The notes below the pieces were generated by a model. The model did not search any database. It was not told where the DNA came from and saw only the letters and a list, made by a program, of their open reading frames with translations. Shown here piece by piece: positions 17,043-26,863 of a stretch of 64,000 nt of DNA (its first letter is position 1; the number at the start of each line of letters is the position of its first letter). This stretch comes from Polynucleobacter sp. IMCC 30228 (GTDB lineage Bacteria; Pseudomonadota; Gammaproteobacteria; Burkholderiales; Burkholderiaceae): the NCBI RefSeq assembly GCF_021395205.1, contig NZ_JAJVCS010000001.1, positions 1 to 64,000 of the forward strand, in the 5' to 3' direction. The position numbers were made by a program, and so were the translations under genes.

Positions 17043-18737
17043 TTGAACATATTCACCCAATCTAAAATTTTATTGGGTAAGTATTACCCATTCTTTGTGT
17101 TTGCTGGCCTGGGATTTTTTGGCTACTTAATGCCATCCATCAATTGGTTTACCGCAACGCCTGGTGACTTAATCGATGGAAGATTTAATAGCGTCATCCT
17201 AGAGCATTTTTATCACTGGATTACCGGCCGTCAACAAGACCTATGGAGTCCAAGCTTCTTTTATCCCAATTTGGATGTGCTGGCTTTTAGTGATAATCAT
17301 TTTGGGAATGCCTTTATTTATGCGCTGCTGCGTATTTTAGGTTTATCACGAGAAGTCGCATTTAGTGCTTGGTATGTCAGCGGCTGCTTGCTGAATTTTC
17401 TAGTGACCTACATTGTGCTGAGAAAACTGCATTTCTCGGTATTTGCAGCGAGTGCTGGGGCTTTTGTTTTTGCTTATTTTCTACCAGCAATCATTCAGGC
17501 GGGTCATGCGCAATTAACCTATCGCTTTGCGATACCGCTAGCATTTTATGCATTGTGGAATTTCATTTACAAGCGCCAGATTAGTGCCTTAGGGCTATTA
17601 TTTCTTTGGATCTGCGTGCAATTTTATTGTTCGATTTATTTGGGTGTATTTCTGGTTTATCTCCTTCTTGCCGCTTCTATTGCCGCGCTTATTCTTCAAC
17701 ACAAAAATTTATTCAAGGACTTAAAACGCTCATGGCTTGATTTAACCAAGCCCCGCAAAATTTTCCTTAGCGCCTTAGCGATTGCCAGCTCCATCAGCTT
17801 TATTTTATTGCTTGAAAAATATCAGCAAGTAGCTTCGTTATATGGATTTACAGGTAATGTAGTGGAAGTAAAGCATATGCTGCCCAGATTAGAAAGTTAT
17901 CTGATTGCTGATAACTCAAGCTTCAGCTCATTTGTTGGAAGCTGGTTTAATCAAATTCCCCTCTATCGACATGAGCATCAATTATTCATTGGTATTGGGG
18001 TTGCACTGATATTTTTTATCGGCTGTTGTATTCCTTGGTTTAATTACTTTGGCATCAATAGGCCTTATGCTAAGGATCAAAATGCAATTGGTAAGCTGGC
18101 ATTTTTTTCATTATTAATTCTTTTTTTATCAACCCTGCAGTATGGCGTTGGTGGTGGGCAACTAACAAGCCCTTACGAGTACTTATTCTCTATTCCAGGA
18201 ATCTTATCAATTAGAGCTGTCACTAGATTGATTCTGGTTCAAGGCTTACCCATCGCTATTCTGGTGGCTTTAGCTTGCGAAACTTTAATCAGCAGTCTTA
18301 ATAAAAATAATTATTTTTGGCGTGCAGCTGGCATTGCTATTGTGGCAGCGCTACTGAGTCTAGAAGTTATCTTTTTTGATCATGTTAAAACACCAAATGC
18401 AATTTGGACTGAGCGCTTAAATAGACTATCCGTCCTTTTGCCTAAGCCCATTCCAGCAGGGAGTGTTTTATTTGTCGATAACAGCGGTAAGGAAACGTGG
18501 TATTTTGCCGAAGTTGATGCCATGGTTCTGGCACAAGATTTGGGCATACCAACCATTAATGGTTATTCGGGAAAATTTCCGCCTGGGCATGACCATCAAT
18601 CCCCAAATTCATGTATTCCTTATATGGCCCGAGTGCAAGACTATGGTAAATTTCACCATCTAACTGAAGCGTCTACGAATGAATTAATGACTCATATTAT
18701 TCAAATACCCCCTTCAACCTGCGTCAAGGTAAATTGA
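17043..18737 (+). CDS. Multi-pass membrane protein, GT-C/YfhO-like
   Basis: The 564-residue product has about ten hydrophobic helices to around residue 440 and a soluble C-terminal part. The first loop, ATPGDLIDGRFNSVILEHFYHW (about 30-50), contains acidic residues placed like the catalytic loop of GT-C glycosyltransferases. A PGILSIRAVTRL loop and a C-terminal GYSGKFPPG motif recall bacterial YfhO-like proteins. The start is TTG at 17043, 21 bases after adk. The next gene is a polyprenyl-phosphate-type GT2, so the two probably form a donor-and-transferase pair (inference). Confidence 0.65.
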   Translation: MNIFTQSKILLGKYYPFFVFAGLGFFGYLMPSINWFTATPGDLIDGRFNSVILEHFYHWITGRQQDLWSPSFFYPNLDVLAFSDNHFGNAFIYALLRILGLSREVAFSAWYVSGCLLNFLVTYIVLRKLHFSVFAASAGAFVFAYFLPAIIQAGHAQLTYRFAIPLAFYALWNFIYKRQISALGLLFLWICVQFYCSIYLGVFLVYLLLAASIAALILQHKNLFKDLKRSWLDLTKPRKIFLSALAIASSISFILLLEKYQQVASLYGFTGNVVEVKHMLPRLESYLIADNSSFSSFVGSWFNQIPLYRHEHQLFIGIGVALIFFIGCCIPWFNYFGINRPYAKDQNAIGKLAFFSLLILFLSTLQYGVGGGQLTSPYEYLFSIPGILSIRAVTRLILVQGLPIAILVALACETLISSLNKNNYFWRAAGIAIVAALLSLEVIFFDHVKTPNAIWTERLNRLSVLLPKPIPAGSVLFVDNSGKETWYFAEVDAMVLAQDLGIPTINGYSGKFPPGHDHQSPNSCIPYMARVQDYGKFHHLTEASTNELMTHIIQIPPSTCVKVN

Positions 18738-18757
18738 TTTAATTCTTATTGTTCTCA

Positions 18758-19444
18758 ATGCGCCTATCTGTCATTATTCCTTGCTACAACGAGCTCAATA
18801 CAATTGATACCATCATTGATGCCGTCAATGCTGCACCTTATCCTGATAAAGAAATTATCATCGTGGACGATTGCTCCACTGATGGCACACGCGATAAATT
18901 AAAACAGGAAATAGAAAATTCGGGTCGAGTTAGCAAAGTGCTTTATCACGCTGTGAATCAAGGTAAAGGCGCTGCTTTACGTAGTGGAATACAAGCGGCA
19001 ACAGGTGATTTAGTCATCATTCAAGATGCAGATATGGAATATGACCCTAATGAATATCCAAGACTGGTTGAACCAATCTTAACAAATCGGGCCGACGTGG
19101 TATTTGGTTCTCGTTTTTTAGGTGGCGATGCGCACCGCGTACTGTATTTTTGGCATCGCGTTGGCAATGGTTTCCTAACCCTAATGTCAAATATGTTTAC
19201 CAATTTGAATTTAACGGATATGGAAACCTGCTACAAAGTGTTTCGCCGCGAAATTATTCAAAGCATCAAGATCGAAGAAAATCGCTTTGGTTTTGAGCCT
19301 GAAATTACCGCTAAAGTAGCAAAGTTAAAATGCCGAATTTTTGAAGTCGGCATTTCTTACTACGGACGCACTTATGATGAGGGTAAGAAAATTGGCTGGC
19401 GCGATGGTGTAAGAGCAATTTACTGCATCGTTAAATACAGCTAA
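18758..19444 (+). CDS. Glycosyltransferase family 2, polyprenyl-phosphate sugar synthase type
   Basis: The 228-residue protein starts [12 protein letters not shown] and has [23 protein letters not shown], the DxD-type metal site [14 protein letters not shown] and a [11 protein letters not shown] segment. This order is that of dolichyl/undecaprenyl-phosphate mannose or glucose synthases. No C-terminal membrane helices are present. The ATG at 18758 gives the standard N-terminus; the frame is open three codons further. It probably loads a sugar on a polyprenyl carrier used by the preceding membrane protein. Confidence 0.85.
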   Translation: MRLSVIIPCYNELNTIDTIIDAVNAAPYPDKEIIIVDDCSTDGTRDKLKQEIENSGRVSKVLYHAVNQGKGAALRSGIQAATGDLVIIQDADMEYDPNEYPRLVEPILTNRADVVFGSRFLGGDAHRVLYFWHRVGNGFLTLMSNMFTNLNLTDMETCYKVFRREIIQSIKIEENRFGFEPEITAKVAKLKCRIFEVGISYYGRTYDEGKKIGWRDGVRAIYCIVKYS

Positions 19445-19503
19445 GCACCGAAACCCTCCCTTGCGGCCGCTTAACTACTCTTAGTAAAAGAACAATGCCA
19501 TAA

Positions 19504-19572
19504 AAGCTAGGTATTTCCTTTGCTAAAGAAAAAGTTCCGAAGGCTTTTTCGAGTAAAGGAAATACTTGGCTT
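19504..19572. repeat. Long imperfect hairpin between convergent genes
   Basis: An arm beginning AAGCTAGGTATTTCCTTT pairs with an arm ending AAAGGAAATACTTGGCTT, allowing wobble pairs. The inner stem GAAAAAG (19528-19534) pairs with CTTTTTC (19544-19550) around the nine-base loop TTCCGAAGG. It sits between the GT2 gene and nrdR, which converge, so a bidirectional terminator is possible, although the distal arm is not followed by a long T run. The design resembles the hairpin at 7674-7731. Confidence 0.75.
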
Positions 19573-19644
19573 ATTACTTGCCTTTTTCAAACAAAGGTAG
19601 CAAAAACCAGCCCAAGCTTATTTATAGCAACAGTAGTAAAGAGC

Positions 19645-20091
19645 CTATTTAAGCTCTTTTAAGGCGCTTTCAAACGACTCAATATCGGCAAAACTGCGAT
19701 ATACCGAAGCAAACCGAATATAGGCCACCTTATCAAGGCGTTTAAGTTCGCGCATCACCAACTCACCGACGCGCTCACTCGGAATTTCTTTTTCACCTAA
19801 GCTTAAGAGTTTTTCTTCAATACGACCCACTGCCTCATCGACTGCGTCGGCCGAAACAGGGCGCTTACGTAAGGCTAAACGAATCGAGCTAATTAATTTA
19901 TCGTGGCTATATTCAACTCGACTACCATTTTTCTTCACAATTGCGGGCAGAGTTAGCTCAGCACGCTCATAGGTTGTAAAACGTTTATCGCAAGAAGCGC
20001 AACGCCGACGGCGGCGAATCGAATCGCCCTCGTCGGACTCACGCGTATCCATTACCTGAGTATCGTCACCATGACAGAATGGACAGCGCAC
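19645..20091 (-). CDS. nrdR: Transcriptional repressor NrdR
   Basis: The 148-residue regulator has a zinc ribbon with CPFC (3-6) and CASC (31-34), then an ATP-cone domain beginning [18 protein letters not shown] at about 49-66. NrdR represses ribonucleotide reductase genes in response to ATP/dATP. The start is GTG at 20091. It lies directly downstream of glyA, a common betaproteobacterial order. Confidence 0.96.
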   Translation of the reverse strand: MRCPFCHGDDTQVMDTRESDEGDSIRRRRRCASCDKRFTTYERAELTLPAIVKKNGSRVEYSHDKLISSIRLALRKRPVSADAVDEAVGRIEEKLLSLGEKEIPSERVGELVMRELKRLDKVAYIRFASVYRSFADIESFESALKELK

Positions 20092-20106
20092 GCTGGATTT
20101 CTGTTT

Positions 20107-21351
20107 TTAGCTGTAAACCGGAAAGCGCTTAGTCAACTCGCTTACTTGAGCCTTCACTTTCGCAATGTTGGCTGGATCATTGGGGTTATCCAATAAATCC
20201 GCAATCATATAGCCTACTTGTTTGGCTTCAGCCTCTTTAAAACCGCGGGTTGTCATCGCTGGAGAACCTAAGCGAATACCACTCGTCACCATAGGTTTTT
20301 CAGGATCGTTTGGTATGCCATTTTTATTGACGGTAATGTGGGCTTCGCCCAAAATACGCTCAGCCTCTTTACCGGTCATTTTCTTAGCACGTAAATCAAC
20401 CAACATCACGTGTGCTTCTGTGCCACCAGAAACAATGCGCAGACCGCGCTCGGTTAAGGCAGCAGCCAAGGCTTTGGCATTCGCAATCACTTGCTTTTGA
20501 TACTGTTTGAAACTCGGCTCAAGCGCCTCTTTGAAAGCCGTTGCTTTGCCAGCAATGACGTGCATTAAGGGGCCGCCCTGTAGGCCTGGAAAGACCGCGG
20601 AGTTAATGGCCTTCTCATGCTCAGCCTTCATTAAAATAATGCCACCACGGGGGCCACGTAAGCTTTTATGGGTAGTTGAAGTAACCACATCTGCATGCGG
20701 CACAGGATTTGGATATTCACCGGCGGCGATTAAGCCCGCATAGTGCGCCATATCAACCATAAATATTGCGCCAATTTCTTTGGCTATTTTTGCAAAGCGG
20801 GCAAAATCAATTTTGAGTGAATAAGCAGAAGCACCAGCAATAATTAACTTCGGTTTATGCTCGCGCGCTAACCGCTCCATTTGCTCATAGTCGATAACTT
20901 CGTTTTTATCTAAACCATAAGCTATTGGGTTAAACCATTTACCACTTAAATTTAAAGCCATGCCATGGGTTAAGTGCCCACCTTCTGCCAAACTCATACC
21001 CATAAAGGTATCGCCAGGTTTTAAGAAAGCTAAAAATACCGCTTGATTCGCCGAAGCACCACAATGCGGTTGCACGTTAGCAGCCTCTGCACCAAATAAA
21101 GCTTTTACACGATCGATGGCTAATTGCTCGGCCACATCGACAAATTCACATCCGCCGTAATAACGTTTGCCGGGATAGCCCTCGGCATACTTGTTCGTTA
21201 ACTGCGAACCTTGTGCCTGCATTACTGCTGGAGATGTGTAATTTTCCGAGGCGATTAATTCAATATGCTCTTCCTGACGGCGATTTTCATTTTCAATGCT
21301 AGCCCATAATTCGGGGTCGGTTTTGGCTAAAGTATTTTGACGGTCAAACAT
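20107..21351 (-). CDS. glyA: Serine hydroxymethyltransferase
   Basis: The 414-residue PLP enzyme converts serine and tetrahydrofolate to glycine and 5,10-methylene-THF. Visible features are [14 protein letters not shown] at about 31-44, [11 protein letters not shown], the HGMALNLSG segment, and the PLP lysine in [13 protein letters not shown] near 226-238. The length is normal. It is divergent from tolQ. Confidence 0.97.
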   Translation of the reverse strand: MFDRQNTLAKTDPELWASIENENRRQEEHIELIASENYTSPAVMQAQGSQLTNKYAEGYPGKRYYGGCEFVDVAEQLAIDRVKALFGAEAANVQPHCGASANQAVFLAFLKPGDTFMGMSLAEGGHLTHGMALNLSGKWFNPIAYGLDKNEVIDYEQMERLAREHKPKLIIAGASAYSLKIDFARFAKIAKEIGAIFMVDMAHYAGLIAAGEYPNPVPHADVVTSTTHKSLRGPRGGIILMKAEHEKAINSAVFPGLQGGPLMHVIAGKATAFKEALEPSFKQYQKQVIANAKALAAALTERGLRIVSGGTEAHVMLVDLRAKKMTGKEAERILGEAHITVNKNGIPNDPEKPMVTSGIRLGSPAMTTRGFKEAEAKQVGYMIADLLDNPNDPANIAKVKAQVSELTKRFPVYS

Positions 21352-21488
21352 GTACAGCTCCTATCGTATTTTTGGGCTTATTTATTCTGCTGATTTATTC
21401 TACTGACTTCTCACCTAACTTATTATGCATAGCATTTAGTGGCATTTGGTTTTAGCGATAAAATCACCCTACATCATACAAAAAGCCT

Positions 21489-22142
21489 ATGAATTCAGCT
21501 CAAGACCTCTCGATTCTCTCTCTCGTCCTTAATGCCAGCCTGCTGGTGCAGTGCGTTATGGCCTTATTAATGGTGATGTCAATTGCGTCTTGGGCCATCA
21601 TTTTTAAGAAAAGTTCGATTTTGCGCGCTGTGCGCAAAGATACTGAACGCTTTGAACGGGATTTTTGGTCTGGCGGCGATCTCAATACCCTCCTTGAGTC
21701 TGCCCAGAGAACCACCCATAGCGCTGCTGTTCTTGAGCGTATTTTTGCGGCAGGAATGCAAGAGTTCTTGAAAGCCCGTGAAATTGATGCTGCACGTCGT
21801 GCCATGAAAGCCGCCTACCAACGTGAAATGGACCGTCTGGAGGCCAATTTACCCTTCTTAGCTTCAGTCGGCTCAGTTTCACCCTATATTGGCTTGTTTG
21901 GCACAGTTTGGGGCATCATGCATGCTTTCCGGGGCTTAGCTAATGTGCAACAAGCCACCTTGGCAGCTGTGGCCCCTGGAATTGCTGAAGCCTTAGTGGC
22001 AACTGCAATAGGTCTATTTGCAGCCATTCCTGCGGTCATTGCCTACAACAGCAATGCCACTGATATCGATCGTCTCTCAATTCATTTTGAAACTTTCATT
22101 GAAGAGTTCACTAATATTTTGCAGCGCCAAGCAGGTCGTTAA
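21489..22142 (+). CDS. tolQ: Tol-Pal proton channel protein TolQ
   Basis: The 217-residue inner-membrane protein has an N-terminal helix (about 15-37) and two C-terminal helices, with FLASVGSVSPYIGLFGTVWGIM (about 122-143) and APGIAEALVATAIGLFAAIPA. It uses proton motive force together with TolR to drive TolA during cell constriction. The frequent upstream partner ybgC is not present here. It starts the tolQRAB-pal-cpoB cluster. Confidence 0.95.
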   Translation: MNSAQDLSILSLVLNASLLVQCVMALLMVMSIASWAIIFKKSSILRAVRKDTERFERDFWSGGDLNTLLESAQRTTHSAAVLERIFAAGMQEFLKAREIDAARRAMKAAYQREMDRLEANLPFLASVGSVSPYIGLFGTVWGIMHAFRGLANVQQATLAAVAPGIAEALVATAIGLFAAIPAVIAYNSNATDIDRLSIHFETFIEEFTNILQRQAGR

Positions 22143-22165
22143 GATTAATTAGGCGATCAATCACG

Positions 22166-22594
22166 ATGGCGCAATCAACCCGCTCTTCTTTTCGCTCTTC
22201 CCGTCGGCGGGTGATGTCGGAAATTAATGTCGTGCCTTACATCGACGTGATGCTGGTCTTGTTGGTTATTTTTATGGTGACTGCTTCAGCCGTCAATCCA
22301 GGCATTGTGAATTTACCAACGGTAGGGGGGGCTAAAACCCAACCCTTACCACCGATCTTTTTAAATATTGATGCCAAAGAAAATATTACCGTGCGCTCCG
22401 AGGGCTCACCCACTCAATCACTAACAGCACTTGAGCTTGGCACTTTTGCTCGCACTCAAGCAGAAAAATCAGTTGACCAAGCTGTTGTACTTGCAGCAGA
22501 TAAATCGGTTAAATATGAAGTGGTAATGGATGTCATGGCTAAGCTAAAAGAAAATGGTGTGAAGCGAGTTGGTCTAGCTGTAAAGAGCCAATAA
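22166..22594 (+). CDS. tolR: Tol-Pal protein TolR
   Basis: The 142-residue protein has one membrane helix with SEINVVPYIDVMLVLLVIFM (about 18-37), including the proton-path Asp in YIDV, and a periplasmic domain. It starts 24 bases after tolQ. A run of seven G (22325-22331) encodes VGGA near residue 54-57. Confidence 0.94.
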   Translation: MAQSTRSSFRSSRRRVMSEINVVPYIDVMLVLLVIFMVTASAVNPGIVNLPTVGGAKTQPLPPIFLNIDAKENITVRSEGSPTQSLTALELGTFARTQAEKSVDQAVVLAADKSVKYEVVMDVMAKLKENGVKRVGLAVKSQ

Positions 22595-22636
22595 ACCTAA
22601 GCCAGATGAATGCAATCATGAATTCATGGACGCCTA

Positions 22637-23455
22637 ATGAGTAGCACGCAAAATTGGACTGCGCCACGGTTTCCCTTTCATGGTTCGCCAGAATCACGGC
22701 CCAAGAAAATTCCCAAAGAAAAATCGGGGAGCGCAATTACCCTCTCATTAATTGTGCATTTAGCTTTATTGGCCTTACTAACCTTTGGCATTAGTTGGCG
22801 GAGTAGCACTCCTGCTGGCGTTGAAGTTGAATTATGGGATGCCACTTTACCTACCCCAGTAATTGACGAGCCTGCCCCTAAACTCGATCTAAAAATTGAC
22901 AATGCAGATATTGCCCTCAAGAAAAATAAAGTGATTCCACCAAAGGTGGAGCCCAAAGTGGTGAAACCTGCGCCACCCTTGCCTCCAAAGGCTAAAGAGG
23001 CGCCTAAAGAGACGCCTAAGGCCGCAAAGCCTGCACCGGCTCCACCCCCACCTGCAGCTAAAGCCAATCCCGCTACTGACAAAGCCCGCGCTGATCAATT
23101 AGCGCGCTTGAAAGCGGCTGCTGGCGCCGAAGGCGGTAGCGGCGGTAAAGTCGGCAGTGGCGTTGGCGCTGGAGGTAATGCGCCTGCGGGCTATGCGGAT
23201 AAGGTACGGCGCAAAGTGAAGCCCTTCATTGTGTTTAATCCAGAAGTGGTGGTGGGTAACCCTGCGGTGGTGATTGAGATTGAACTCGCTCCTGACGGTG
23301 CGATTTTAAATCGTAATATTGCCTCATCGAGCGGTGATACCAATTGGGACCGTGCGGTTTTACTTGCCCTCGATCGCGCCCAAAGCCTGCCAAAGGATGA
23401 CAATGGTTTAATACCAATGCGCCAATTGAAATTAACCTTTAAACCCAAGGATTAA
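22637..23455 (+). CDS. tolA: Tol-Pal protein TolA
   Basis: The 272-residue protein has a cytoplasmic N-terminus, one membrane helix (about 37-55), a shortish proline-, lysine- and alanine-rich domain II (about 90-185), and a C-terminal TonB/TolA domain with VEIELAPDGAIL and AVLLALDRAQSLP. TolA links TolQR in the inner membrane to Pal and TolB. Domain II is less helical and shorter than in E. coli (421 residues total). The tolB gene follows after five bases. Confidence 0.92.
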   Translation: MSSTQNWTAPRFPFHGSPESRPKKIPKEKSGSAITLSLIVHLALLALLTFGISWRSSTPAGVEVELWDATLPTPVIDEPAPKLDLKIDNADIALKKNKVIPPKVEPKVVKPAPPLPPKAKEAPKETPKAAKPAPAPPPPAAKANPATDKARADQLARLKAAAGAEGGSGGKVGSGVGAGGNAPAGYADKVRRKVKPFIVFNPEVVVGNPAVVIEIELAPDGAILNRNIASSSGDTNWDRAVLLALDRAQSLPKDDNGLIPMRQLKLTFKPKD

Positions 23456-23459
23456 ATTA

Positions 23460-24770
23460 ATGTCTTACTTGCAACTTCATTTATATTCATGCCGCGTTTT
23501 AGTTTCATTCTTCTTAGTTACATGCACGCTAAGCTTGAGCTCAATTGCTTCTGCGCAAATGAATATTGAAATTACTGGGGTTGGTCAAGCGCTCTATCCC
23601 ATTGCCGTGATGCGTTTTCAAAATGAGGCTAAGTTACCAACTAGCGTGACCGATATTATTCGGCAAGATTTAGCTCGAAGTGGTTATTTTAAAAATACCG
23701 AGAACGGCAATGCAACTGAAAGCGACGAAGGCACGCCCAATTACAAAACTTGGGCAGCACGTGGCGCTGATGCTTTAGTAGTTGGTTCGGTTGAACAAAA
23801 AAGTGCTACTAATTTTGAAATCCGTTATAAATTATTTGATATTCGTAAATCGCAAAGCCTCAATGGCTTAGTGCTCACTGCTAGTACCGATAATTTACGG
23901 CAAGTAGCGCACAAAATTGCCGATGATATTATTTTTAAATTACTCGGTGAACGCGGCATTTTTTCTACCAACCTTTCTTATGTGATTAAAGATGGCAAAC
24001 GCTATCGCTTGGTCATTTCCGATGCGGATGGACAAAATATTCGTAATGCGCTCAATAGTGCAGAGCCGATCATCTCGCCAGCGTGGTCGCCTGATGGTAA
24101 GCGGGTTGCGTATGTGTCCTTTGAAGATCGCAAACCCGTGATTTACATTCATGAGTTGGCTACCGGCAAGCGTATTTCTCTCTCGAACCAAAAGGGCAAT
24201 AACAGTGCCCCCGCTTGGTCGCCTGATGGCAAAAAAGTTGCGCTCGCTTTATCGCGGGATGGCAATACCCAAATTTATCTCATCAATGCTGATGGCTCTG
24301 GCTTACGTCGCCTGACGCGGGGTAGCACGATTGATACGGAACCACAATTTTCACCCGATGGTCGCTTTATCTATTTCACCAGCGATCGTGGCGGTAATCC
24401 GCAGATTTATCGCATGAGTGCTGAGGGTGAAGGGTCTGAAGGAGCCAAGCGAATTAGTTTTAAGCAGGCTTTTGTGACTTCGCCACGCATTTCTCCTGAT
24501 GGTAAAAACCTGGTGTTCATTGCCAATGGTGGTAGCGGCTTTAAAGTACATCTCATGAATTTGGCGACTGGCGAAACGGTGGCGCTCACCGATACCGTCA
24601 ACGATGAATCACCCTCCTTTGCTGCCAATGGCCGTTATGTGCTGTATTCCACGCGGGTAGGTGCTCGCCGAGTTCTGGCTGCAGTATCGATTGATGGTAA
24701 CTCCAAGCAAATCTTAAGTATTCCCGGTGCCGATGTCCGCCAACCCTCTTGGGGACCCTTCATGGACTAA
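23460..24770 (+). CDS. tolB: Tol-Pal beta-propeller protein TolB
   Basis: The 436-residue periplasmic protein has a signal peptide ending near IASAQM (about 33), an N-terminal domain starting MNIEITGVGQALYPIAVM, and a C-terminal beta propeller of repeated WSPDGKKVA, FSPDGRFIYF and ISPDGKNLVF blades. TolB contacts Pal and TolA at the outer membrane. The length is typical. Confidence 0.95.
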   Translation: MSYLQLHLYSCRVLVSFFLVTCTLSLSSIASAQMNIEITGVGQALYPIAVMRFQNEAKLPTSVTDIIRQDLARSGYFKNTENGNATESDEGTPNYKTWAARGADALVVGSVEQKSATNFEIRYKLFDIRKSQSLNGLVLTASTDNLRQVAHKIADDIIFKLLGERGIFSTNLSYVIKDGKRYRLVISDADGQNIRNALNSAEPIISPAWSPDGKRVAYVSFEDRKPVIYIHELATGKRISLSNQKGNNSAPAWSPDGKKVALALSRDGNTQIYLINADGSGLRRLTRGSTIDTEPQFSPDGRFIYFTSDRGGNPQIYRMSAEGEGSEGAKRISFKQAFVTSPRISPDGKNLVFIANGGSGFKVHLMNLATGETVALTDTVNDESPSFAANGRYVLYSTRVGARRVLAAVSIDGNSKQILSIPGADVRQPSWGPFMD

Positions 24771-24864
24771 AAGCGAGGCTGAGGCGGGAGCAAGGCATAA
24801 TATTGTTATCAAATTAATAAAGTTACGTACTATTACCTCTTCTCGATTTAATAAGGAATTCAAC

Positions 24865-25368
24865 ATGCAACTACTCTCCATTTTTAATCGCCGCGCAGTT
24901 GGCTTGGCTTTATTTGGTTTGGCAGCCCTACTTGCAGCCTGTTCTTCAGGTGTAAAGCTTGACGATGTCGATGGCGCAAAAGATACCAGCTCCTTTGGAT
25001 CGCAACCTTGGAATGATCCTAAGAGCCCTCTCTTTGAGAAAAGCGTTTACTTTGACTTTGATGAGTACAACGTTTCCCCGAGCAAATATCAAAAAATGCT
25101 GATGGCACATGCAAATTACCTTAAACAAAATACTGCCCAAAAAATTATTATTCAGGGTAATACCGATGATCGTGGCACTACAGAGTACAACCTGGCTTTA
25201 GGCCAACGTCGCTCAGATGCGGTTCGCAAACAACTCGCTTTATTGGGTGTAGGCGATGGCCAAATGGAAGCCGTGAGCTTTGGTAAAGAAAAGCCGAAGG
25301 CCGATGGCAATAATGAAGCTGCTTGGGCAGAAAATCGCCGTGCTGATATTGTCTACATCACGAAGTGA
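24865..25368 (+). CDS. pal: Peptidoglycan-associated lipoprotein Pal
   Basis: The 167-residue lipoprotein has a signal with lipobox LLAACSS (cysteine about residue 25) and a C-terminal OmpA-like domain with VYFDFDEYNV and IIIQGNTDDRGTTEYNLALGQRR, which binds peptidoglycan. The ATG at 24865 follows AAGGA at good spacing; the frame is open back into tolB. It anchors the Tol system to the outer membrane. Confidence 0.95.
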   Translation: MQLLSIFNRRAVGLALFGLAALLAACSSGVKLDDVDGAKDTSSFGSQPWNDPKSPLFEKSVYFDFDEYNVSPSKYQKMLMAHANYLKQNTAQKIIIQGNTDDRGTTEYNLALGQRRSDAVRKQLALLGVGDGQMEAVSFGKEKPKADGNNEAAWAENRRADIVYITK

Positions 25369-26107
25369 GTTACACATCGCTAAAGCGCTCAGGAAAGTAG
25401 TTTTTCTGAGCGCGCTTGCGCTAACTGCAATCGGCACTACTAGTTTTATGCCGAGTGCTTGGGCTTTGTTTGAAGATGATGATGCGCGTAAGGCAATTCT
25501 CGATTTACGGAAAACACTTACCGCGACCCAAAGCGCGACGGCAGAACTACAAAATCAACTAGAAAAAGTGAAGGCCGATAATGCCCAATTGCGGGGCCGG
25601 CTAGAGACACTTGAAAAACAAACAGAAGAGTTGCTAACTAAACAAAAAACTTATTATCAAGATTTAGATTCGCGCTTAGGTCATTTTGAACCCCGCACAG
25701 TTGAAGTGGAAGGCATTACTGGCACTGTACAGCCTGGCGAAAAGAAACAGTACGAGGACGCCTTAAAAGCCTTTCAGGGTGGTCAACTCAAAAAAGCCGA
25801 TGCTGAGTTTAATGCCTTTATTCGCAAATATCCTGCTAGCCCCTATTCACCTTTAACCCTGTTTTGGTTGGGTAATACCAAATATGCTTTGCAAGATTAC
25901 CCTGGCGCAATTGCGCAATTACAAGCTTTTGTGAAACGTTTTCCAAAACAGTCGCGGGTTCCTGCTGCAATGCTAACCATTGCTAACTGCCAAGCAGAAA
26001 GTGGCAATAAGGCTGCAGCCCGCAAAACCTTGAATGAGATCATCGCTAACTATCCTGATAGTGACGCAGCGAATCAGGCGCAAAAATCGCTTGGCGCAGT
26101 AAAATAA
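25349..26107 (+). CDS. cpoB: Cell division coordinator CpoB (YbgF)
   Basis: This periplasmic protein of about 252 residues has a signal peptide (hydrophobic VVFLSALALTAIG, cleavage near SAWA), then a coiled-coil segment (about 50-95) for trimerisation, and C-terminal TPR repeats with ALKAFQGGQLKKADAEF and YALQDYPGAIAQLQAFVK. CpoB coordinates PBP1B and Tol activity. No ATG fits: the frame is open from 25280 within pal; the TTG at 25349, overlapping the pal stop by 20 bases, gives a normal signal peptide and is the best guess. Confidence 0.85.
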   Translation: MSTSRSELHIAKALRKVVFLSALALTAIGTTSFMPSAWALFEDDDARKAILDLRKTLTATQSATAELQNQLEKVKADNAQLRGRLETLEKQTEELLTKQKTYYQDLDSRLGHFEPRTVEVEGITGTVQPGEKKQYEDALKAFQGGQLKKADAEFNAFIRKYPASPYSPLTLFWLGNTKYALQDYPGAIAQLQAFVKRFPKQSRVPAAMLTIANCQAESGNKAAARKTLNEIIANYPDSDAANQAQKSLGAVK

Positions 26108-26134
26108 GTTCGCTGTATTTTTTAAGTTGCTGTC

Positions 26135-26863
26135 ATGAGATTTCCTGCATCCTATTTACCGCCTCGAAGCAAGCTTGCGCCAGCGGTCATCTTATTTTCT
26201 GGTGGCCTCGACTCCACCACCTTGCTAGCCTTAGCTAAAGAATTAGGTTATGCACCGTATGCTTTATCCGTTACGTATGGACAAAAACATTCCTCTGAAA
26301 TTCATGCGGCTAAACGCATTGCAGTTGAAATGGGGGTGGAACGCCATGAGGTCATCGACATTAACCTCACGCGCTTTGGCGGCTCGGCGTTAACTGATCA
26401 CAACTTAGCGGTTCCCACTACCCCAGGTCCTGCGAATGAAATTCCCATTACCTATGTGCCAGCCCGCAATACCATTTTGCTTTCCTTGGCGCTCGGTTGG
26501 GCAGAAGCCTTAGGCGGTCTGGATATTTTTTATGGGGCTAATTCAGTTGACTACTCGGGCTACCCCGATTGCCGTCCAGAGTATGTTCAATCGTTTGAAC
26601 TCATGGCTAATTTAGCCACCAAGGCGGGGGTTGAGTCGCACACTGCAGCAACCCGTTTTCGAGTGCATGCGCCCATTATTCATTTAAGTAAAGCGGAGAT
26701 CATTAGCCTTGGTTTATCGTTGGGTATTGATTACGCTAAAACCGTCTCGTGTTATCAAGCTAATAGTGATGGTGAAGCCTGCGGAGTTTGCGAGTCATGC
26801 CGTTTACGGAAAATCGGTTTCGCTCAAGCTGGGGTTGTTGACCCAACGCGCTATTCCATTTAA
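26135..26863 (+). CDS. queC: 7-cyano-7-deazaguanine synthase QueC
   Basis: The 242-residue ATP-dependent enzyme makes preQ0 from carboxydeazaguanine for queuosine tRNA modification. The PP-loop SGGLDS is at 22-27, VPARNTI near 107-113, and the zinc ligands are in a cysteine-rich C-terminal run CGVCESC. The stop codon overlaps that of convergent ribE (four bases). QueC following the Tol cluster is a common betaproteobacterial order. Confidence 0.95.
   Translation: MRFPASYLPPRSKLAPAVILFSGGLDSTTLLALAKELGYAPYALSVTYGQKHSSEIHAAKRIAVEMGVERHEVIDINLTRFGGSALTDHNLAVPTTPGPANEIPITYVPARNTILLSLALGWAEALGGLDIFYGANSVDYSGYPDCRPEYVQSFELMANLATKAGVESHTAATRFRVHAPIIHLSKAEIISLGLSLGIDYAKTVSCYQANSDGEACGVCESCRLRKIGFAQAGVVDPTRYSI

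Noticed and set aside
22678-23082. Long antisense ORF (134 codons) over tolA
   Set aside because: It is a shadow of the Pro/Ala/Lys-rich TolA domain; composition-driven and without a ribosome site or family motif.
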